A stretch of 64,000 nucleotides of DNA from contig NZ_JAMXEX010000005.1 in NCBI RefSeq assembly GCF_025370775.1, positions 239,880 through 303,879 of the forward strand, read 5' to 3'. The first letter of the stretch is position 1; every line of letters begins with the position of its first letter. This document shows, one piece after another, positions 17,229 to 27,716 of the stretch. Under the pieces are notes generated by a model. It searched no databases and was not told the origin of the DNA. It saw nothing but the letters and a program-made list of their open reading frames with translations. This DNA comes from Ancylothrix sp. D3o (GTDB lineage: Bacteria; Cyanobacteriota; Cyanobacteriia; Cyanobacteriales; Oscillatoriaceae). Position numbers and translations under genes: made by a program.

Positions 17229-17789
17229 ATGTTTAGATTAGCAACACAAATAGAAGCCATTTTGTATCTCAAAGGCAAGCCCGTATCCTTGGCAGAACTC
17301 GCCGAGTATGCCAAAGTAGACCGCACAAATGTCGAAGAAGCCCTCATCGAACTGATCAACGACTACGCACACCGCGACAGCGCCTTAGAAGTCGTGGAAA
17401 CAAAAGGCGGCTATTGTTTGCAACTGCGAGATAGCTATCAAGAATTAGTCCATACCCTTATTCCCGTTGACTTGGGACTCGGAGCCTTGCGTACCCTCGC
17501 AGCCATTGCCCTCAAAGCCCCACTTACACAAAGTGAGCTAGTAGAAGTGCGCGGCTCCGGCGCCTACCAGCACGTTCAAGAATTACTGGAACAAGGCTTT
17601 ATTCGCCGGCGTCGTAAACCTGATGGACGCTCCTACTGGCTGCAAGTCACCGATAAATTTCACCAATATTTTCAAGTAGATCAACTACCCCAACAACTTA
17701 AACTACAATTTCCTGCCATCACCCAACCCCAAGAATCCGAACCAAACCCCGATGAAGAACTCTCCCAAAATCTCCCAGAAGAACTATAA
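17229..17789 (+). CDS. scpB: Segregation and condensation protein B
   Basis: ScpB dimers bind the ScpA kleisin of the SMC condensin complex and act in chromosome segregation. The protein of about 186 aa contains the two winged-helix domains of the family. The N-terminal pattern RLATQIEAILYLKGKPVSLAELAEYA and the second-domain LRTLAAIALKAPLTQSELVEVRG with LLEQGFIRRRRK are characteristic. The ATG at 17229 is preferred over the ATG at 17220 because the latter is an internal part of the heptad repeat and family members begin close to RLAT. scpA is not adjacent. Confidence 0.9.
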   Translation: MFRLATQIEAILYLKGKPVSLAELAEYAKVDRTNVEEALIELINDYAHRDSALEVVETKGGYCLQLRDSYQELVHTLIPVDLGLGALRTLAAIALKAPLTQSELVEVRGSGAYQHVQELLEQGFIRRRRKPDGRSYWLQVTDKFHQYFQVDQLPQQLKLQFPAITQPQESEPNPDEELSQNLPEEL

Positions 17790-17912
17790 CCCAAAGCAGA
17801 CACACTCGCCTAATTTCCACTCAAAAATCAACCCTTAACCGAGCCACGCAAAGACACATTTGATCACAATCGTTTAAACTAGAACATAACAAGGCAAACA
17901 TTCAGAGGCCCG

Positions 17913-18266
17913 ATGGTGTTTAACCCTAACTTTCACAGTTTTGAAACAGAACAAATCGCAACCAACCCCCTATTAAAATACTTGCAGCATCAACCGCCGG
18001 AAGTTTTAGCTCGTGTGGCTAAGTCTGCCAGTCCAGAAATCAAGCAAATTATCTCTCAAAATGTGCAAGGACTGGTGGGAATGCTGCCCTCAGAAAACTT
18101 TGATGTTCAAATTACCACGAATCGGGAAAATTTAGCCGGTTTACTAGCCAGTGCTATGATGACCGGCTATTTTCTCCATCAAATGGAACAGCGAATGAAA
18201 CTCGAAGAAACCTTAGCTGATTGTGGATCGCTCAACAAAGATCCAGACAGCAAAAGTGAAAAGTGA
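17913..18266 (+). CDS. DUF760 family protein
   Basis: A 117-aa protein of a family found in cyanobacteria and plastids, of unknown biochemical function. Recognisable pieces are NPLLKYLQHQPPEVLARVAKSA, EIKQIISQNVQGLVGMLP, and the helix NLAGLLASAMMTGYFLHQMEQRM near the C-terminus. It is predicted soluble and mostly helical. It starts with ATG 123 bp after scpB and could be read from the same transcript or its own. A terminator-like hairpin follows. Confidence 0.85.
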   Translation: MVFNPNFHSFETEQIATNPLLKYLQHQPPEVLARVAKSASPEIKQIISQNVQGLVGMLPSENFDVQITTNRENLAGLLASAMMTGYFLHQMEQRMKLEETLADCGSLNKDPDSKSEK

Positions 18267-18276
18267 AAAGCCCACA

Positions 18277-18332
18277 TAAAACCGTGAAATTCAGCAAAAA
18301 CCTTAACTTTTATCAGACGGTTTTAGTTTTTT
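18277..18332 (+). terminator. Terminator-like hairpin after DUF760 gene
   Basis: TAAAACCGT (18277-18285) pairs with ACGGTTTTA (18317-18325) across a 31-nt loop and is followed by GTTTTTTC. It lies between convergent genes and could serve both. Confidence 0.5.
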
Positions 18333-18354
18333 CACTCTTCACCTTTCACTGCAA

Positions 18355-19563
18355 TTAACGTAAAGAATTGAGCGGGAAAGCCCCCGGACGTACCTGCACT
18401 TGTTTCGTCGCTCCGTTGCGGTTAACTTGCATTTGCACTGCTCCCCCAACACCGGCCTCTTCCACCTGTTCTTGAACCTCCGAGGTTGTTTTCACCGGCA
18501 CCCCATTCATTTTTAGAATAATATCCCCCTCCTCTAAACCCGCCTTTTGAGCCGGTGAATCCTCAACCACCCCCAAAATCAACACCCCCCGATCTTGGGT
18601 AATTTTAAAACCACCTTCAACTTTTGAGTTAATTTCTTGGCGTCTTTGGGGGGTTAATTCCAGCATTCTAATCCCCAAAAACGGATGATCAACCTGACCT
18701 TTTGTAGCCAATTCATCGGCAATACGCTTAGCAGTTTCAATGGGAATTGCAAAACCCAAACCCTGAGCATTAGCCCGAATTGCCGTATTAACCCCAATAA
18801 CTTCCCCCCGTTCATTTAAGAGGGGCCCGCCAGAATTCCCCGGATTAATCGCCGCATCCGTTTGAATAAAACGCACTCGTTTATCAGGAATCCCCACCTC
18901 CTCACTCGACCGGCCCGTAGCACTAATAATCCCCACCGTCACCGTATTATCTAACCCCAAAGGATTGCCAATCGCAATCGCCCACTGTCCGGGCACCAAA
19001 GCTTGAGAATTACCAATTTTAACTGCCGGCAAATTAACAGCCTCAATTTTCACCACCGCCACATCCGTCAGCGGGTCAGATCCCAAAACCTTACCTTCAA
19101 ATTGCCGGCCATCTTTGAGCGTAACTGTTACCTCATCCGCACCGGCCACCACATGAGCATTTGTCAATAACCTGCCATCCGAACTCAAAATAAACCCAGA
19201 GCCGGTACCGCGTTCCACCCGTTCCGAAGGAGCGGGCATATCTTCACCAAAAAACTGACGAAAAAACGGATTTTCCAACTGTGGTAACATCCCGTCAGAA
19301 ACCTTGCGAGCCGAATCAATTCGCACTACCGCCGTACCCAAAAGATCCGAAACTTCCGAAATAAAATTTGGGTAAGCACGACTTTTAACGGACGGCCCCG
19401 GCATCGGCAACTGAGCCATTGTAGAATTTCGTAGCACCACCGGCACCGTTTTCGGCAGTTGGGGAACGCCCTTATCCAAAAACTCGCTACCCCAATACCC
19501 CCCTGCACCCCCAATCACAACTACACTGCCATAAACCGCCCATTGCCGCACTAAATACTTCAT
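18355..19563 (-). CDS. HhoA/HtrA (Deg) family serine protease
   Basis: An envelope quality-control protease, 402 aa. An N-terminal membrane anchor or uncleaved signal lies at residues 8-28. The trypsin-like domain has the catalytic triad: His in LTNAHVVAGAD, Asp in DPLTDVAVVKIE, and Ser in GNSGGPLLNERGEVIGVNTA. One PDZ domain follows from about residue 300 (FLGIRMLELTPQ, then VLILGVVEDSPAQKAGLEEGDIIL). A single PDZ domain matches the cyanobacterial HtrA/HhoA/HhoB trio, and which of the three this is cannot be decided by eye. It is monocistronic, with a 358-bp upstream gap shared with the divergent sensor kinase. Confidence 0.94.
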   Translation of the reverse strand: MKYLVRQWAVYGSVVVIGGAGGYWGSEFLDKGVPQLPKTVPVVLRNSTMAQLPMPGPSVKSRAYPNFISEVSDLLGTAVVRIDSARKVSDGMLPQLENPFFRQFFGEDMPAPSERVERGTGSGFILSSDGRLLTNAHVVAGADEVTVTLKDGRQFEGKVLGSDPLTDVAVVKIEAVNLPAVKIGNSQALVPGQWAIAIGNPLGLDNTVTVGIISATGRSSEEVGIPDKRVRFIQTDAAINPGNSGGPLLNERGEVIGVNTAIRANAQGLGFAIPIETAKRIADELATKGQVDHPFLGIRMLELTPQRRQEINSKVEGGFKITQDRGVLILGVVEDSPAQKAGLEEGDIILKMNGVPVKTTSEVQEQVEEAGVGGAVQMQVNRNGATKQVQVRPGAFPLNSLR

Positions 19564-19921
19564 AAAATTTTCTCTATTTTAAATTACATTTTATCCCACC
19601 CATATACTTTAGCTTAAAAATTTTCCCTTCCCAGCCTCTCACTCAACCAATTAACAAAAATTTCCTGAGCGTCAGATTTTTTTAAGTTTTTATTAACGCA
19701 TTTTTTGAAAAAATCTTTAAATTCGCCCACAATTAAACTTAAATATTGTGATATTTTCTCTTAGTGAATCCCCGGAACCGGCCCCATTAAATATAAAATT
19801 TCAACCAAAAAGGTTAGCAAAAAATATCCTGTGGCCGTCAGCCAAAAAATGTATTAAATTATATTTGGGTGCGAGTCTAATAACCGCATCTTGAAACCTA
19901 TCGCTATTATTAACAATTTTT
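19564..19921. other. Divergent intergenic region (protease / MHYT kinase)
   Basis: 358 bp of AT-rich sequence with several T runs and no gene. It must contain the promoters of both divergent genes. I could not single out convincing -35/-10 pairs. Confidence 0.4.
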
Positions 19922-22900
19922 GTGTTAACCCACACCTACGATTTACACTTAGTAGCGCTTTCAATAATCATAGCCACCGTTGCCTCACATACAGCACTTG
20001 ATCTCGCTGGCCTGGTGAGAACCGGCAAAAAAAAGAAAATCGGCTGGTTGATTGGCGGCGCCTTGGCAATGGGAACAGGCATTTGGTCGATGCACTTTGT
20101 GGGAATGCTGGCTTTTCACCTTAGTGTGCCCGTTCGCTACAATCTGCCATGCTTGCTGCTATCGCTGTTTGCGCCTGTCCTCGCCTCAGCAGGAGCACTG
20201 GAACTGCTAAGCCGGGAAAATTTGGGAAGGCGACAAATCGTAGCCGGTGGCACCCTCATGGGATTAGCCATAGCAACAATGCACTACACCGGTATGGCAG
20301 CAATGCGAATGCCGGCCCATACCCACTATAACAGCCTTCTGGTGGGGCTGTCCGTCGTCATTGCCTGTCTCGCCTCCTACACCGCCTTGTGGTTGGGCCT
20401 GCAACTACGCAACAAAACCGCTTGGAATTGGCAAAAATTAGCCAGCCCCCTCTTAATGGGCGGGGGGATCAGCGCCATGCACTACACCGGCATGGCAGCA
20501 GCACACTTCACACCCAACCACAATGCCCCTGTTGATCCCTTAGCTATCGATACATCGTCTTTACCAATAGCCATCACCTACAGCACCCTGATTATTCTAG
20601 GATTAACCCTCTTTAAAAGCCGAGTAGACCGGCGCTTAGGCAGCAGTCAAGAATCCCTTGAAATGCTCCAAAAATTCATCCGAAAAATGCAAGTAGGAGT
20701 AATTTTTTTAAACACAGATTTAAAAATAATTTTAAGCAATTCCCTGGCCGAAAACTTACTAAATTTAAGCCCGGAAGAACTGCATAACAAAAATGCTTTT
20801 GATCCAAGTTGGGGACTGATTAACGAAGACGGCAGCCCCATCCAAGCCCACAGCAACCCAGCCATCACCGCCCTCACCACAAGAGCCTCCGTCACTAACA
20901 TAATTTATGGCATTGATAGCCAACCAAATCAAGAATATCTCGACAACATTAAATCAATTCGCTGGCTATTAATCAACGCCAACCCCATGCTGACAGAAGA
21001 AGGCGAAATAGACGGGATAATTTGCACCTTTACGGACATCACTCAGAGAAAAGAAACAGAAAACGCTTTGTCTGGCAGCGAGGCAAAGTTACAAAAATTA
21101 TCCGCCAACATTCCGGGCATGATTTATCAATTTTGCCTGGGAACTGATGGGAGTTTTTCATTTCCATTTGTTAGTTCCGGTTGTTACGAATTATTTGAAA
21201 TTACAGCAGAAAACATCCAAGAAAATGCCAATTTATTAATGTCAGGTATTCATCCCGAAGATGCCGTTTTTTTTGTGGAGTCGATCTCAGTTTCTGCCCA
21301 AACCCTGCAACCTTGGCGCTGGGAAGGCCGGTTTATAACCCGACGAGGCAAAATAAAGTGGTTTAAAGCAGCTTCTCGACCAGAAAAACAAGCCAATGGA
21401 GAGATTATTTGGGATGGTGTGATCATTGACATCACAGATCAAAAAGAAATTGAAGAAGAACTCCTTAAACAAAATCAACGTATCCAACTTCTGGCAGACA
21501 CCAACCTTAAAATCCGTGAATCTTTGCAACTGGAAACCATCTTACAAACCACCGTTGATCAAGTCCTAAAAATTCTCCAAACAGACCGCGTAGTAATTTA
21601 TCGTTTTTGGCCCGATGGCAGCGGTAAGGTTGTCACCGAAGCAGTGGTAGGGGATTATCCTGTTATTTTAGGCAAACAAATCATTGACACTTGCTTTAAC
21701 GAAATATATATCGAACAATACCGACAGGGAAGAGTTCGCTCTATTGCTGATATAGAAAGCGGCGAAATTCATCAATGTCATGCAGAATCGTTGAAACAAT
21801 TTGCAATTAAAGCTAACTTGGTTGTTCCCATTATTCAAAGCCCAGAAAAGATTAGCGGCTTTGATATGCAAACTTCTCAAAACGAATCTCAAAATCATTT
21901 ATGGGGATTATTAATTGCTCACCAATGTGGAACAACTCGCCGCTGGACAAGTGTTGAAACTGAACTGATGCAACAGTTAGCTAACCAATTGAGCATTGCC
22001 CTTGCCAAAGCAGAATTAATCGACAAAGAAAGGAAGGTTTCCAAACAACTCGTCGAGCAAAATATAGCTTTAGAAAAAACCCTCAAAGAACTACAACAAA
22101 CCCAAGCGCAACTGGTACAACAAGAAAAAATGGCATCTTTGGGACAACTGGTGGCGGGCGTTGCCCACGAAATTAATAACCCCGTGAGTTTTATTGCTGG
22201 TAATATCACCTATGCGCGAAACTATGTACAGAATTTACTGCATCTGTTGAAAGTTTACGAAAATAGTTATCCCCAACCTAGCCAAGACGTTCTCGAAGCT
22301 GCTGAAGAAATCGACATTGAATTTATAAAAGAAGATTTACCAAAAACTTTATCTTCTATGGAGGTTGGGGCTGATCGCATCCGCAAAATTGTTTTAAGTT
22401 TGCGGAATTTTTCACGGCTGGATCAAGCAGATAAAAAACGGGTCGATATTCACGAGGGTATCGACAGTACGTTATTGATTTTACAACACCGGCTCAAGGA
22501 CTGTGGCCGCCAAGGGGGAATTGAAATTATTAAAAACTATGGTGTTTTGCCGCCGGTGGAGTGTTATCCAGGGCAACTCAATCAGGTGTTTATGAACATT
22601 TTAAGTAATGCCATTGATGCTTTAGAAGATCAGCCCTATCCTAAACAAATCACCATTAGCACAGAAATTAAAAATTCTCACCCTTCTAAACAAATTTGTC
22701 TGCCGTTTAACGACAGCAGAATCAAGGCTGATAGTGGCTTGCGTCTAAGTGGAGAAAATTCTTTAAAACCTCAGTTTTATAGCCAAAGTTCTTGGGTGCT
22801 TATTCGCATTTCTGATAACGGTGCCGGGATGCCAGAAGACACCCAAAAGCGGCTTTTTGACCCGTTTTTTACTACCAAACCCCCCGGCAAAGGTACGGGT

Positions 22901-23035
22901 TTAGGTTTATCTATTAGTTACCAAATTATTGTGGAAAGACACGGCGGCAAGTTGTTTTGTTATTCCACAGTTGGTGAAGGCACAGAATTTTTGATCGAAA
23001 TTCCGATGCTTTTGCCTGGATTAAAGAAAATCTAA
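19922..23035 (+). CDS. MHYT-PAS-PAS-GAF sensor histidine kinase
   Basis: A 1037-aa hybrid sensor. Residues 1-230 are an MHYT domain with seven membrane helices and the repeated motif [19 protein letters not shown] and [12 protein letters not shown]. This domain is proposed to bind copper and sense O2, CO or NO. A PAS domain (about 245-380), a PAS/PAC (about 385-510) and a GAF domain (about 515-700, phytochrome-like but without an obvious bilin Cys) follow. The kinase core has [20 protein letters not shown] (His near 748), [22 protein letters not shown] and [12 protein letters not shown]. The start is GTG at 19922. No receiver domain is fused and no regulator is adjacent. Confidence 0.92.
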   Translation: MLTHTYDLHLVALSIIIATVASHTALDLAGLVRTGKKKKIGWLIGGALAMGTGIWSMHFVGMLAFHLSVPVRYNLPCLLLSLFAPVLASAGALELLSRENLGRRQIVAGGTLMGLAIATMHYTGMAAMRMPAHTHYNSLLVGLSVVIACLASYTALWLGLQLRNKTAWNWQKLASPLLMGGGISAMHYTGMAAAHFTPNHNAPVDPLAIDTSSLPIAITYSTLIILGLTLFKSRVDRRLGSSQESLEMLQKFIRKMQVGVIFLNTDLKIILSNSLAENLLNLSPEELHNKNAFDPSWGLINEDGSPIQAHSNPAITALTTRASVTNIIYGIDSQPNQEYLDNIKSIRWLLINANPMLTEEGEIDGIICTFTDITQRKETENALSGSEAKLQKLSANIPGMIYQFCLGTDGSFSFPFVSSGCYELFEITAENIQENANLLMSGIHPEDAVFFVESISVSAQTLQPWRWEGRFITRRGKIKWFKAASRPEKQANGEIIWDGVIIDITDQKEIEEELLKQNQRIQLLADTNLKIRESLQLETILQTTVDQVLKILQTDRVVIYRFWPDGSGKVVTEAVVGDYPVILGKQIIDTCFNEIYIEQYRQGRVRSIADIESGEIHQCHAESLKQFAIKANLVVPIIQSPEKISGFDMQTSQNESQNHLWGLLIAHQCGTTRRWTSVETELMQQLANQLSIALAKAELIDKERKVSKQLVEQNIALEKTLKELQQTQAQLVQQEKMASLGQLVAGVAHEINNPVSFIAGNITYARNYVQNLLHLLKVYENSYPQPSQDVLEAAEEIDIEFIKEDLPKTLSSMEVGADRIRKIVLSLRNFSRLDQADKKRVDIHEGIDSTLLILQHRLKDCGRQGGIEIIKNYGVLPPVECYPGQLNQVFMNILSNAIDALEDQPYPKQITISTEIKNSHPSKQICLPFNDSRIKADSGLRLSGENSLKPQFYSQSSWVLIRISDNGAGMPEDTQKRLFDPFFTTKPPGKGTGLGLSISYQIIVERHGGKLFCYSTVGEGTEFLIEIPMLLPGLKKI

Positions 23036-23064
23036 AAAACCCGGAATGTTAAAGAAACCGGGTT
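23034..23064 (-). terminator. Terminator of the citramalate synthase gene
   Basis: Read on the minus strand, AACCCGG (23064-23058) pairs with CCGGGTT (23044-23038) and is followed by TTTT and a T-rich run. It also lies just past the stop of the plus-strand kinase, so it may be shared. Confidence 0.7.
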
Positions 23065-23090
23065 CTTGATTTCAATTTTTAATCTCTGGG

Positions 23091-24743
23091 CTATTTTTTG
23101 AGTTTTGAATAGGTAGGGATACAGCAGTAGCGGTTCGTGACTCCGGGTTCTTGATTTTGTAACAATAACCCATATTCCAATCCTTCCACTACTGCTTGAT
23201 AAGAAGCATCTAAAATATTCCCAGAAACCCCTACAGTCATCCAACGTTGTTTACCATTGCTTGACTCTATTAACACACGGGTTTTTGCAGAAGTGCCGCA
23301 GCCTCCATCCAAAATCCGCACTTTATAATCTGTTAACTGAAACTCGGCAATTTCTGGGTAAAAATTCACCAGTGCTTTTCTTAATGCCGCATCCAAAGCA
23401 GAAACCGGCCCGTTTCCTTCGGCTGCTTCCAATAAATTTTTCCCATTAACTGCCACTTTAATTGTTGCTAAAGCATTCTCTGTTCCTTGAGCAATATCGC
23501 AATGCACTTGAAAGCCTTTTAATTCAAAAAACTGCCGGCGTTGCCCCAAAGCTTCCCGCATTAATAACTCAAAAGATGCTTCGGCTGCTTCAAATTGATA
23601 ACCTTGATTCTCTAATTCTTTTAAGCGTTCCAAAATTGACCGGCAAGCAGGATCTTGTTTATCCATTTCAATGCCAAAACTGCGGGCTTTTGCCAAAACA
23701 TTACTCAATCCCGACTGGTCAGAAATCACAATTCGCCGCTGATTTCCTACTTGTTCTGGTTGAATATGCTCGTAAGTTTGGGGGTTACGTTCCACCGCTG
23801 AGACATGAATTCCGCCTTTGTGGGCAAAGGCTGACCGGCCTACATAAGCGGCAAATTCATCGGGTGCTAAATTCACAACTTCACTGACAAACCGGCTGGT
23901 TTCTGCTAACCTGCCTAACTGGGTTTCTTCAATGCACTTGTAACCGAGTTTTAACTGCAAATTTGGAATTATTGAACACAAATTCGCATTGCCACAACGT
24001 TCGCCATAACCGTTAATTGTTCCCTGTACCATTCTCACACCTTCCATCACCCCAGATAAAGCATTGGCAACGGCAGTATCAGCATCATTGTGGGTGTGAA
24101 TTCCAAATTGAGGTGATGGGGAATTAAAACTTGAAAATTCGGCAACTACTTCGCGGGTAATTTTGGCAATTTCGTGAGGAAGTGTCCCCCCATTAGTATC
24201 ACAAAAAACTAACCATTCTGCGCCGGCCTGCCATGCGGTTTTTAAGGTTAAAAGCGCATATTCACGGTTATTTTTATACCCATCAAACCAATGCTCGGCA
24301 TCATAAATTACCCGGCGACCTTGGGAGATAAAATACTTGATCGTGTCTTCGATCATGGCTAAATTTTCTTCGAGGGTTGTTTTCAAACCTTCGGTAACAT
24401 GAAGATCCCAAGACTTGCCAAACAGTGTTACCCAACGAGTGCCGGCGGCTAAAATTGGTTGTAACATGGCATCTTCGGCGGCGGTAGTTCCGGGCCGGCG
24501 TGTTGAACAAAAGGCAACTATTTCTGCTTGTTTGAGGGGTTGTTCTTTCAACTGCCAAAAAAACTGTACATCCTTGGGATTAGCGCCCGGCCAACCGCCC
24601 TCAATAAACGGAATCCCCATTTCATCGAGTTTATAGGCAATTCTTAATTTATCTTCAATGGAAAGGGCAAGTCCTTCGCGCTGGGCGCCATCGCGGAGGG
24701 TGGTATCGTAAAGCCAAATTTGATTAGAAGTTTGAGAATTCAT
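23091..24743 (-). CDS. cimA: Citramalate synthase
   Basis: CimA condenses pyruvate with acetyl-CoA to (R)-citramalate, the threonine-independent entry to isoleucine synthesis. About 550 aa of the HMGL-like family: LYDTTLRDGAQREGLALS at the N-terminus, FIEGGWPGANPKD, FCDTNGGTLP, GIHTHNDADTAVANAL and INGYGERCGNANLCS in the TIM barrel, and a C-terminal LeuA allosteric domain from about residue 420 (ending GCGTSAKTRVLIESSNGKQ). GAQREG and GGWPGANPK separate this group from isopropylmalate synthase (LeuA). The ATG at 24743 is preferred over one seven codons earlier because it gives the family N-terminus. Feedback control by isoleucine is inferred from the LeuA domain. Confidence 0.92.
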   Translation of the reverse strand: MNSQTSNQIWLYDTTLRDGAQREGLALSIEDKLRIAYKLDEMGIPFIEGGWPGANPKDVQFFWQLKEQPLKQAEIVAFCSTRRPGTTAAEDAMLQPILAAGTRWVTLFGKSWDLHVTEGLKTTLEENLAMIEDTIKYFISQGRRVIYDAEHWFDGYKNNREYALLTLKTAWQAGAEWLVFCDTNGGTLPHEIAKITREVVAEFSSFNSPSPQFGIHTHNDADTAVANALSGVMEGVRMVQGTINGYGERCGNANLCSIIPNLQLKLGYKCIEETQLGRLAETSRFVSEVVNLAPDEFAAYVGRSAFAHKGGIHVSAVERNPQTYEHIQPEQVGNQRRIVISDQSGLSNVLAKARSFGIEMDKQDPACRSILERLKELENQGYQFEAAEASFELLMREALGQRRQFFELKGFQVHCDIAQGTENALATIKVAVNGKNLLEAAEGNGPVSALDAALRKALVNFYPEIAEFQLTDYKVRILDGGCGTSAKTRVLIESSNGKQRWMTVGVSGNILDASYQAVVEGLEYGLLLQNQEPGVTNRYCCIPTYSKLKK

Positions 24744-24903
24744 GTTATGAATGTGTATGCACAATAATGTACTTTTGTCAATAGAATATGCTGGGAAAAT
24801 TTATCTGAAACTGCATCCCCAAGCAGAGCTACAAAACTATTTTATAAAATGATGCGAATCAAGTTATAAAAATTAATATAAACTTTGTTTGAGAGAGGTA
24901 ACA

Positions 24904-25263
24904 ATGCCAAAAATTACAGCCCAGGGTAAAACGTTTGAGTGTGCTGAGGGTGCAAATTTACGTCAAGTTTTGCTGAAAAATGGCATTGACTTGTACAACG
25001 GGGGAGCAAAGGTCATCAATTGTCAGGGAATAGGAACTTGTGGGACTTGTGCGGTAGAAATTTCTGGGCCGGTGTCTGAGATCGGATGGCGAGAAAAAGC
25101 GCGGTTGTCTGTGCCTCCTCATTCGGGGCGGACAATCGCATCTGGGACAGATGCGCCACTGCGGTTAGCTTGCCAGACAAAAGTTTTAGGGGATATTAAA
25201 GTAACAAAATTTGAGGGTTTTTGGGGTCAAGGTACTCTGACGCGCTGGACACCGGAAGGTTAA
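24904..25263 (+). CDS. [2Fe-2S] ferredoxin
   Basis: A 119-aa electron carrier. The cluster ligands are visible as CQGIGTCGTC (Cys-X5-Cys-X2-Cys) and a later Cys in LRLACQTKV. The X5 spacing is the adrenodoxin/Isc type and not the CX4C of photosynthetic PetF. The ATG at 24904 is chosen because gagagagg lies 5 nt upstream and MPKITAQGKTFEC is the family start. The upstream TTG at 24889 would overlap that site. Similar proteins occur throughout cyanobacteria with poorly defined partners. It is divergent from cimA and stands alone. Confidence 0.85.
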   Translation: MPKITAQGKTFECAEGANLRQVLLKNGIDLYNGGAKVINCQGIGTCGTCAVEISGPVSEIGWREKARLSVPPHSGRTIASGTDAPLRLACQTKVLGDIKVTKFEGFWGQGTLTRWTPEG

Positions 25264-25393
25264 ATTTTTGTAAATGGCTGGGGGCCGGCGTAAATGTCTA
25301 GCTTTGTGTGCCTAATTTTGCAACAATTAGTAATAGCCAAAAAATTTGTATCCTGCCCGCCGGCCCCTGTAAAAATTCCTGATAAAGATTGTA

Positions 25394-27364
25394 ATGAACT
25401 CAAAGCGTGACATTTTAATTATTGGTGGTGGCATTATTGGTTTATCAATTGCCATCGAACTCAAGTTAAGAGGTGCGAACGTCACCTTACTTTGCCGTGA
25501 TTTTAAAGAAGCAGCCAGTCATGCTGCCGCCGGCATGATTGCCCCTCAAGCTGAGCAAATTAAAACCGGCCCGATGTTGGATTTATGTTTGCTTTCTCGG
25601 CAACTTTATCCAGACTGGACAAGCAAAATTGAAGAAATTTCTGGCTTAAGCACCGGCTATTGGCCTTGTGGAATTTTGGCGCCGGTTTATGAAGCTAATT
25701 CCCTAGAAAATTATACCCAATCTCCTGCTTTTTGGCTTGACAAAACGGCTGTTTCTCTGCATCAACCGGGTTTAGGAAAAGATGTGGCCGGTGCTTGGTG
25801 GTATCCCGAAGATGGGGAAGTGGATAATCAAGCGTTAACGCGGGCTTTGTGGGCGGCGGCGCGTGAGGTGGGGGTGGATGTGCGCGATGGCGTGACGGTG
25901 GAGGCTATTGGACAGCGCAACGGGCAAGTTTATGGTGTAAGAACCAATAGCGGTAATTTTTCAGCGTCCCATTATGTGTTGGCAACCGGCGCTTGGGCTT
26001 CGGAATTATTGCCGGTGCCGGTTTATCCAAAAAAAGGACAAATGTTTTCTCTACGAATGCCGGCTTTAATGACAGGAGAAAAGCCTGTTTTGCAGCGGGT
26101 TTTGTTTGGCCCAGATACCTATATTGTGCCGCGTCGGGATGGTCGAATTGTTGTGGGGGCGACAACTGAAGATGTGGGATTTACGCCCGGAAATACGCCC
26201 GCAGGAATGTCTAGTTTGTTGCAAAGGGCGTGCCGGTTATATCCAATTTTAAAAGATTTTCCGATTGAGGATTTTTGGTGGGGTTTTAGACCGGCTACCC
26301 CGGATGAAATGCCAATTTTAGGACGCAGTTTTTGCGAAAATTTAAGTTGGGCAACCGGCCATTATCGGAATGGGATTTTACTCGCACCGGCAACGGCAAA
26401 GTTAATGGCTGATTTGATTGTTGATGGCAAGTCAGACTTGCTATTAGAACATTTCAGCCCTAACCGATTTTTAAAGGCTTCCAGTTCGCTAAATTCTGAA
26501 AAAACCAATTCTGAAAAACCCATGCTTACCTACTCAACCCCCATAGAAAAACCAATTTTGTCTACAATGGGAGACAAATCTTTAGTGATTGCCGGTCGGC
26601 AGTTTAAATCACGGTTAATGACCGGCACCGGCAAGTATCGCAGCATAGAAGAAATGCAGCAAAGTGTAATAGAAAGCGGCTGTGAAATTGTGACGGTGGC
26701 GGTGAGACGGGTACAAACAAAAGCCGCCGGCCATGAAGGTTTAGCGGAGGCATTAGATTGGACAAAAATTTGGATGTTGCCGAATACTGCCGGTTGTCAA
26801 ACCGCAGACGAAGCCATTCGCGTAGCAAGATTGGGGCGAGAAATGGCGAAGTTATTAGGGCAAGAAGACAATAATTTTATCAAGTTAGAAGTTATACCTG
26901 ATTCTAAATATTTGCTACCAGATCCGATTGGAACTTTGCAAGCAGCGGAGCAATTAGTTAAGGAAGGTTTTGCAGTTTTGCCCTATATAAATGCTGACCC
27001 AATGTTAGCGAAACGCTTAGAAGAAATTGGCTGTGCAACGGTGATGCCTTTGGGTTCGCCGATAGGTTCAGGACGGGGAATTACGACGGCGGAAAATATT
27101 AGGATTATTATTGAGAGTACGAAAGTGCCGGTGGTGGTTGATGCCGGTATTGGAACGCCTTCGGAAGCGGCGCAGGCGATGGAAATGGGGGCTGATGCAG
27201 TGTTAATTAATAGTGCGATTGCCCTGGCAGAAAATGCCCCAGCGATGGCGAAGGCGATGGGGATGGCGGTTGAGGCGGGCCGGCTGGGTTATTTGGCTGG
27301 AAGGATGCCGGTGAAAACTGTCGCAAGTGCTAGTTCTCCCCTCACCGGCACGATTACAAGTTAG
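25394..27364 (+). CDS. thiO-thiG: Fused glycine oxidase ThiO / thiazole synthase ThiG
   Basis: A 656-aa bifunctional enzyme of thiamine biosynthesis. Residues 1-360 are ThiO, an FAD-dependent oxidase that makes iminoglycine. It has [22 protein letters not shown] (dinucleotide-binding) and [21 protein letters not shown] at its end. A 30-residue linker with SEKTNSEK leads to ThiG (about 395-656), which shows [24 protein letters not shown], the Schiff-base lysine region FIKLEVIPD (near 495), and [11 protein letters not shown] with [21 protein letters not shown]. The fusion is known in cyanobacteria and would channel unstable iminoglycine. I see no TPP riboswitch in the 130-bp upstream gap. thiS and thiE are not nearby. 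Confidence 0.95.
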   Translation: MNSKRDILIIGGGIIGLSIAIELKLRGANVTLLCRDFKEAASHAAAGMIAPQAEQIKTGPMLDLCLLSRQLYPDWTSKIEEISGLSTGYWPCGILAPVYEANSLENYTQSPAFWLDKTAVSLHQPGLGKDVAGAWWYPEDGEVDNQALTRALWAAAREVGVDVRDGVTVEAIGQRNGQVYGVRTNSGNFSASHYVLATGAWASELLPVPVYPKKGQMFSLRMPALMTGEKPVLQRVLFGPDTYIVPRRDGRIVVGATTEDVGFTPGNTPAGMSSLLQRACRLYPILKDFPIEDFWWGFRPATPDEMPILGRSFCENLSWATGHYRNGILLAPATAKLMADLIVDGKSDLLLEHFSPNRFLKASSSLNSEKTNSEKPMLTYSTPIEKPILSTMGDKSLVIAGRQFKSRLMTGTGKYRSIEEMQQSVIESGCEIVTVAVRRVQTKAAGHEGLAEALDWTKIWMLPNTAGCQTADEAIRVARLGREMAKLLGQEDNNFIKLEVIPDSKYLLPDPIGTLQAAEQLVKEGFAVLPYINADPMLAKRLEEIGCATVMPLGSPIGSGRGITTAENIRIIIESTKVPVVVDAGIGTPSEAAQAMEMGADAVLINSAIALAENAPAMAKAMGMAVEAGRLGYLAGRMPVKTVASASSPLTGTITS

Positions 27365-27375
27365 TCAATACTCAA

Positions 27376-27410
27376 TGGTCATTTGTTAATTGTGATTTGA
27401 CAAATGACCA
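27376..27410. repeat. Inverted repeat of heptad-type sequence
   Basis: TGGTCATTTGT (27376-27386) and ACAAATGACCA (27400-27410) form a perfect 11-bp stem between thiO-thiG and psb34. The arms use the same aaatgac word as the heptad array before scpB. Confidence 0.75.
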
Positions 27411-27454
27411 ATTCTGATAAAGTGGAGTAAGTAAAAAGACTGAGGTTAATATTC

Positions 27455-27634
27455 ATGCCATATACCGAGGAAGAAGGCGGACGCCTGAACAACTTTGCAG
27501 TTGAGCCAAAAATCTATGAGGCTCAGCCTCCCAGCCAAACTCAACAAAAAAATTATCTGATTTTGGGAATTTTGGGGGCTGTGCTGGTGGCTGGTTTGAT
27601 TTTTGTTGCTTTTTCTGTGTCAAAAATCGGCTGA
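27455..27634 (+). CDS. psb34: Photosystem II assembly protein Psb34
   Basis: A 59-aa single-pass thylakoid protein. MPYTEEEGGRLNNFAVEPK is the conserved soluble N-terminus, followed by a transmembrane helix at about residues 34-54 (YLILGILGAVLVAGLIFVAF) and a short tail. Psb34 (Ssl1498 in Synechocystis) binds PSII assembly intermediates, near the site used by high-light-inducible proteins. The length and both motifs match the family. gaggttaat lies just upstream. A rho-independent terminator follows about 50 bp after the stop, so the gene is probably monocistronic. Confidence 0.9.
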   Translation: MPYTEEEGGRLNNFAVEPKIYEAQPPSQTQQKNYLILGILGAVLVAGLIFVAFSVSKIG

Positions 27635-27682
27635 TAATAAACAATTTTCTTGAGTTTTTAATTTGTTGCTTTTTTTGCTTTG

Positions 27683-27716
27683 CCGGATGCCTAAAAATTA
27701 GGGATTCGGTTTTTTT
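27683..27716 (+). terminator. Terminator after psb34
   Basis: CCGGATGCCTAA (27683-27694) pairs with TTAGGGATTCGG (27698-27709), with two imperfect positions, followed by seven T. Part of the right arm (27702-27709) can instead pair with CCGAATCC at 27753-27760. Confidence 0.75.

Noticed and set aside
24301-24558. 85-codon minus-strand ORF inside cimA
   Set aside because: It is fully contained in the well-supported cimA frame and has no family features.
25264-25393. TPP riboswitch before thiO-thiG
   Set aside because: I could not find the conserved CUGAGA and ACCUG-type elements in order, though no covariance search was run.
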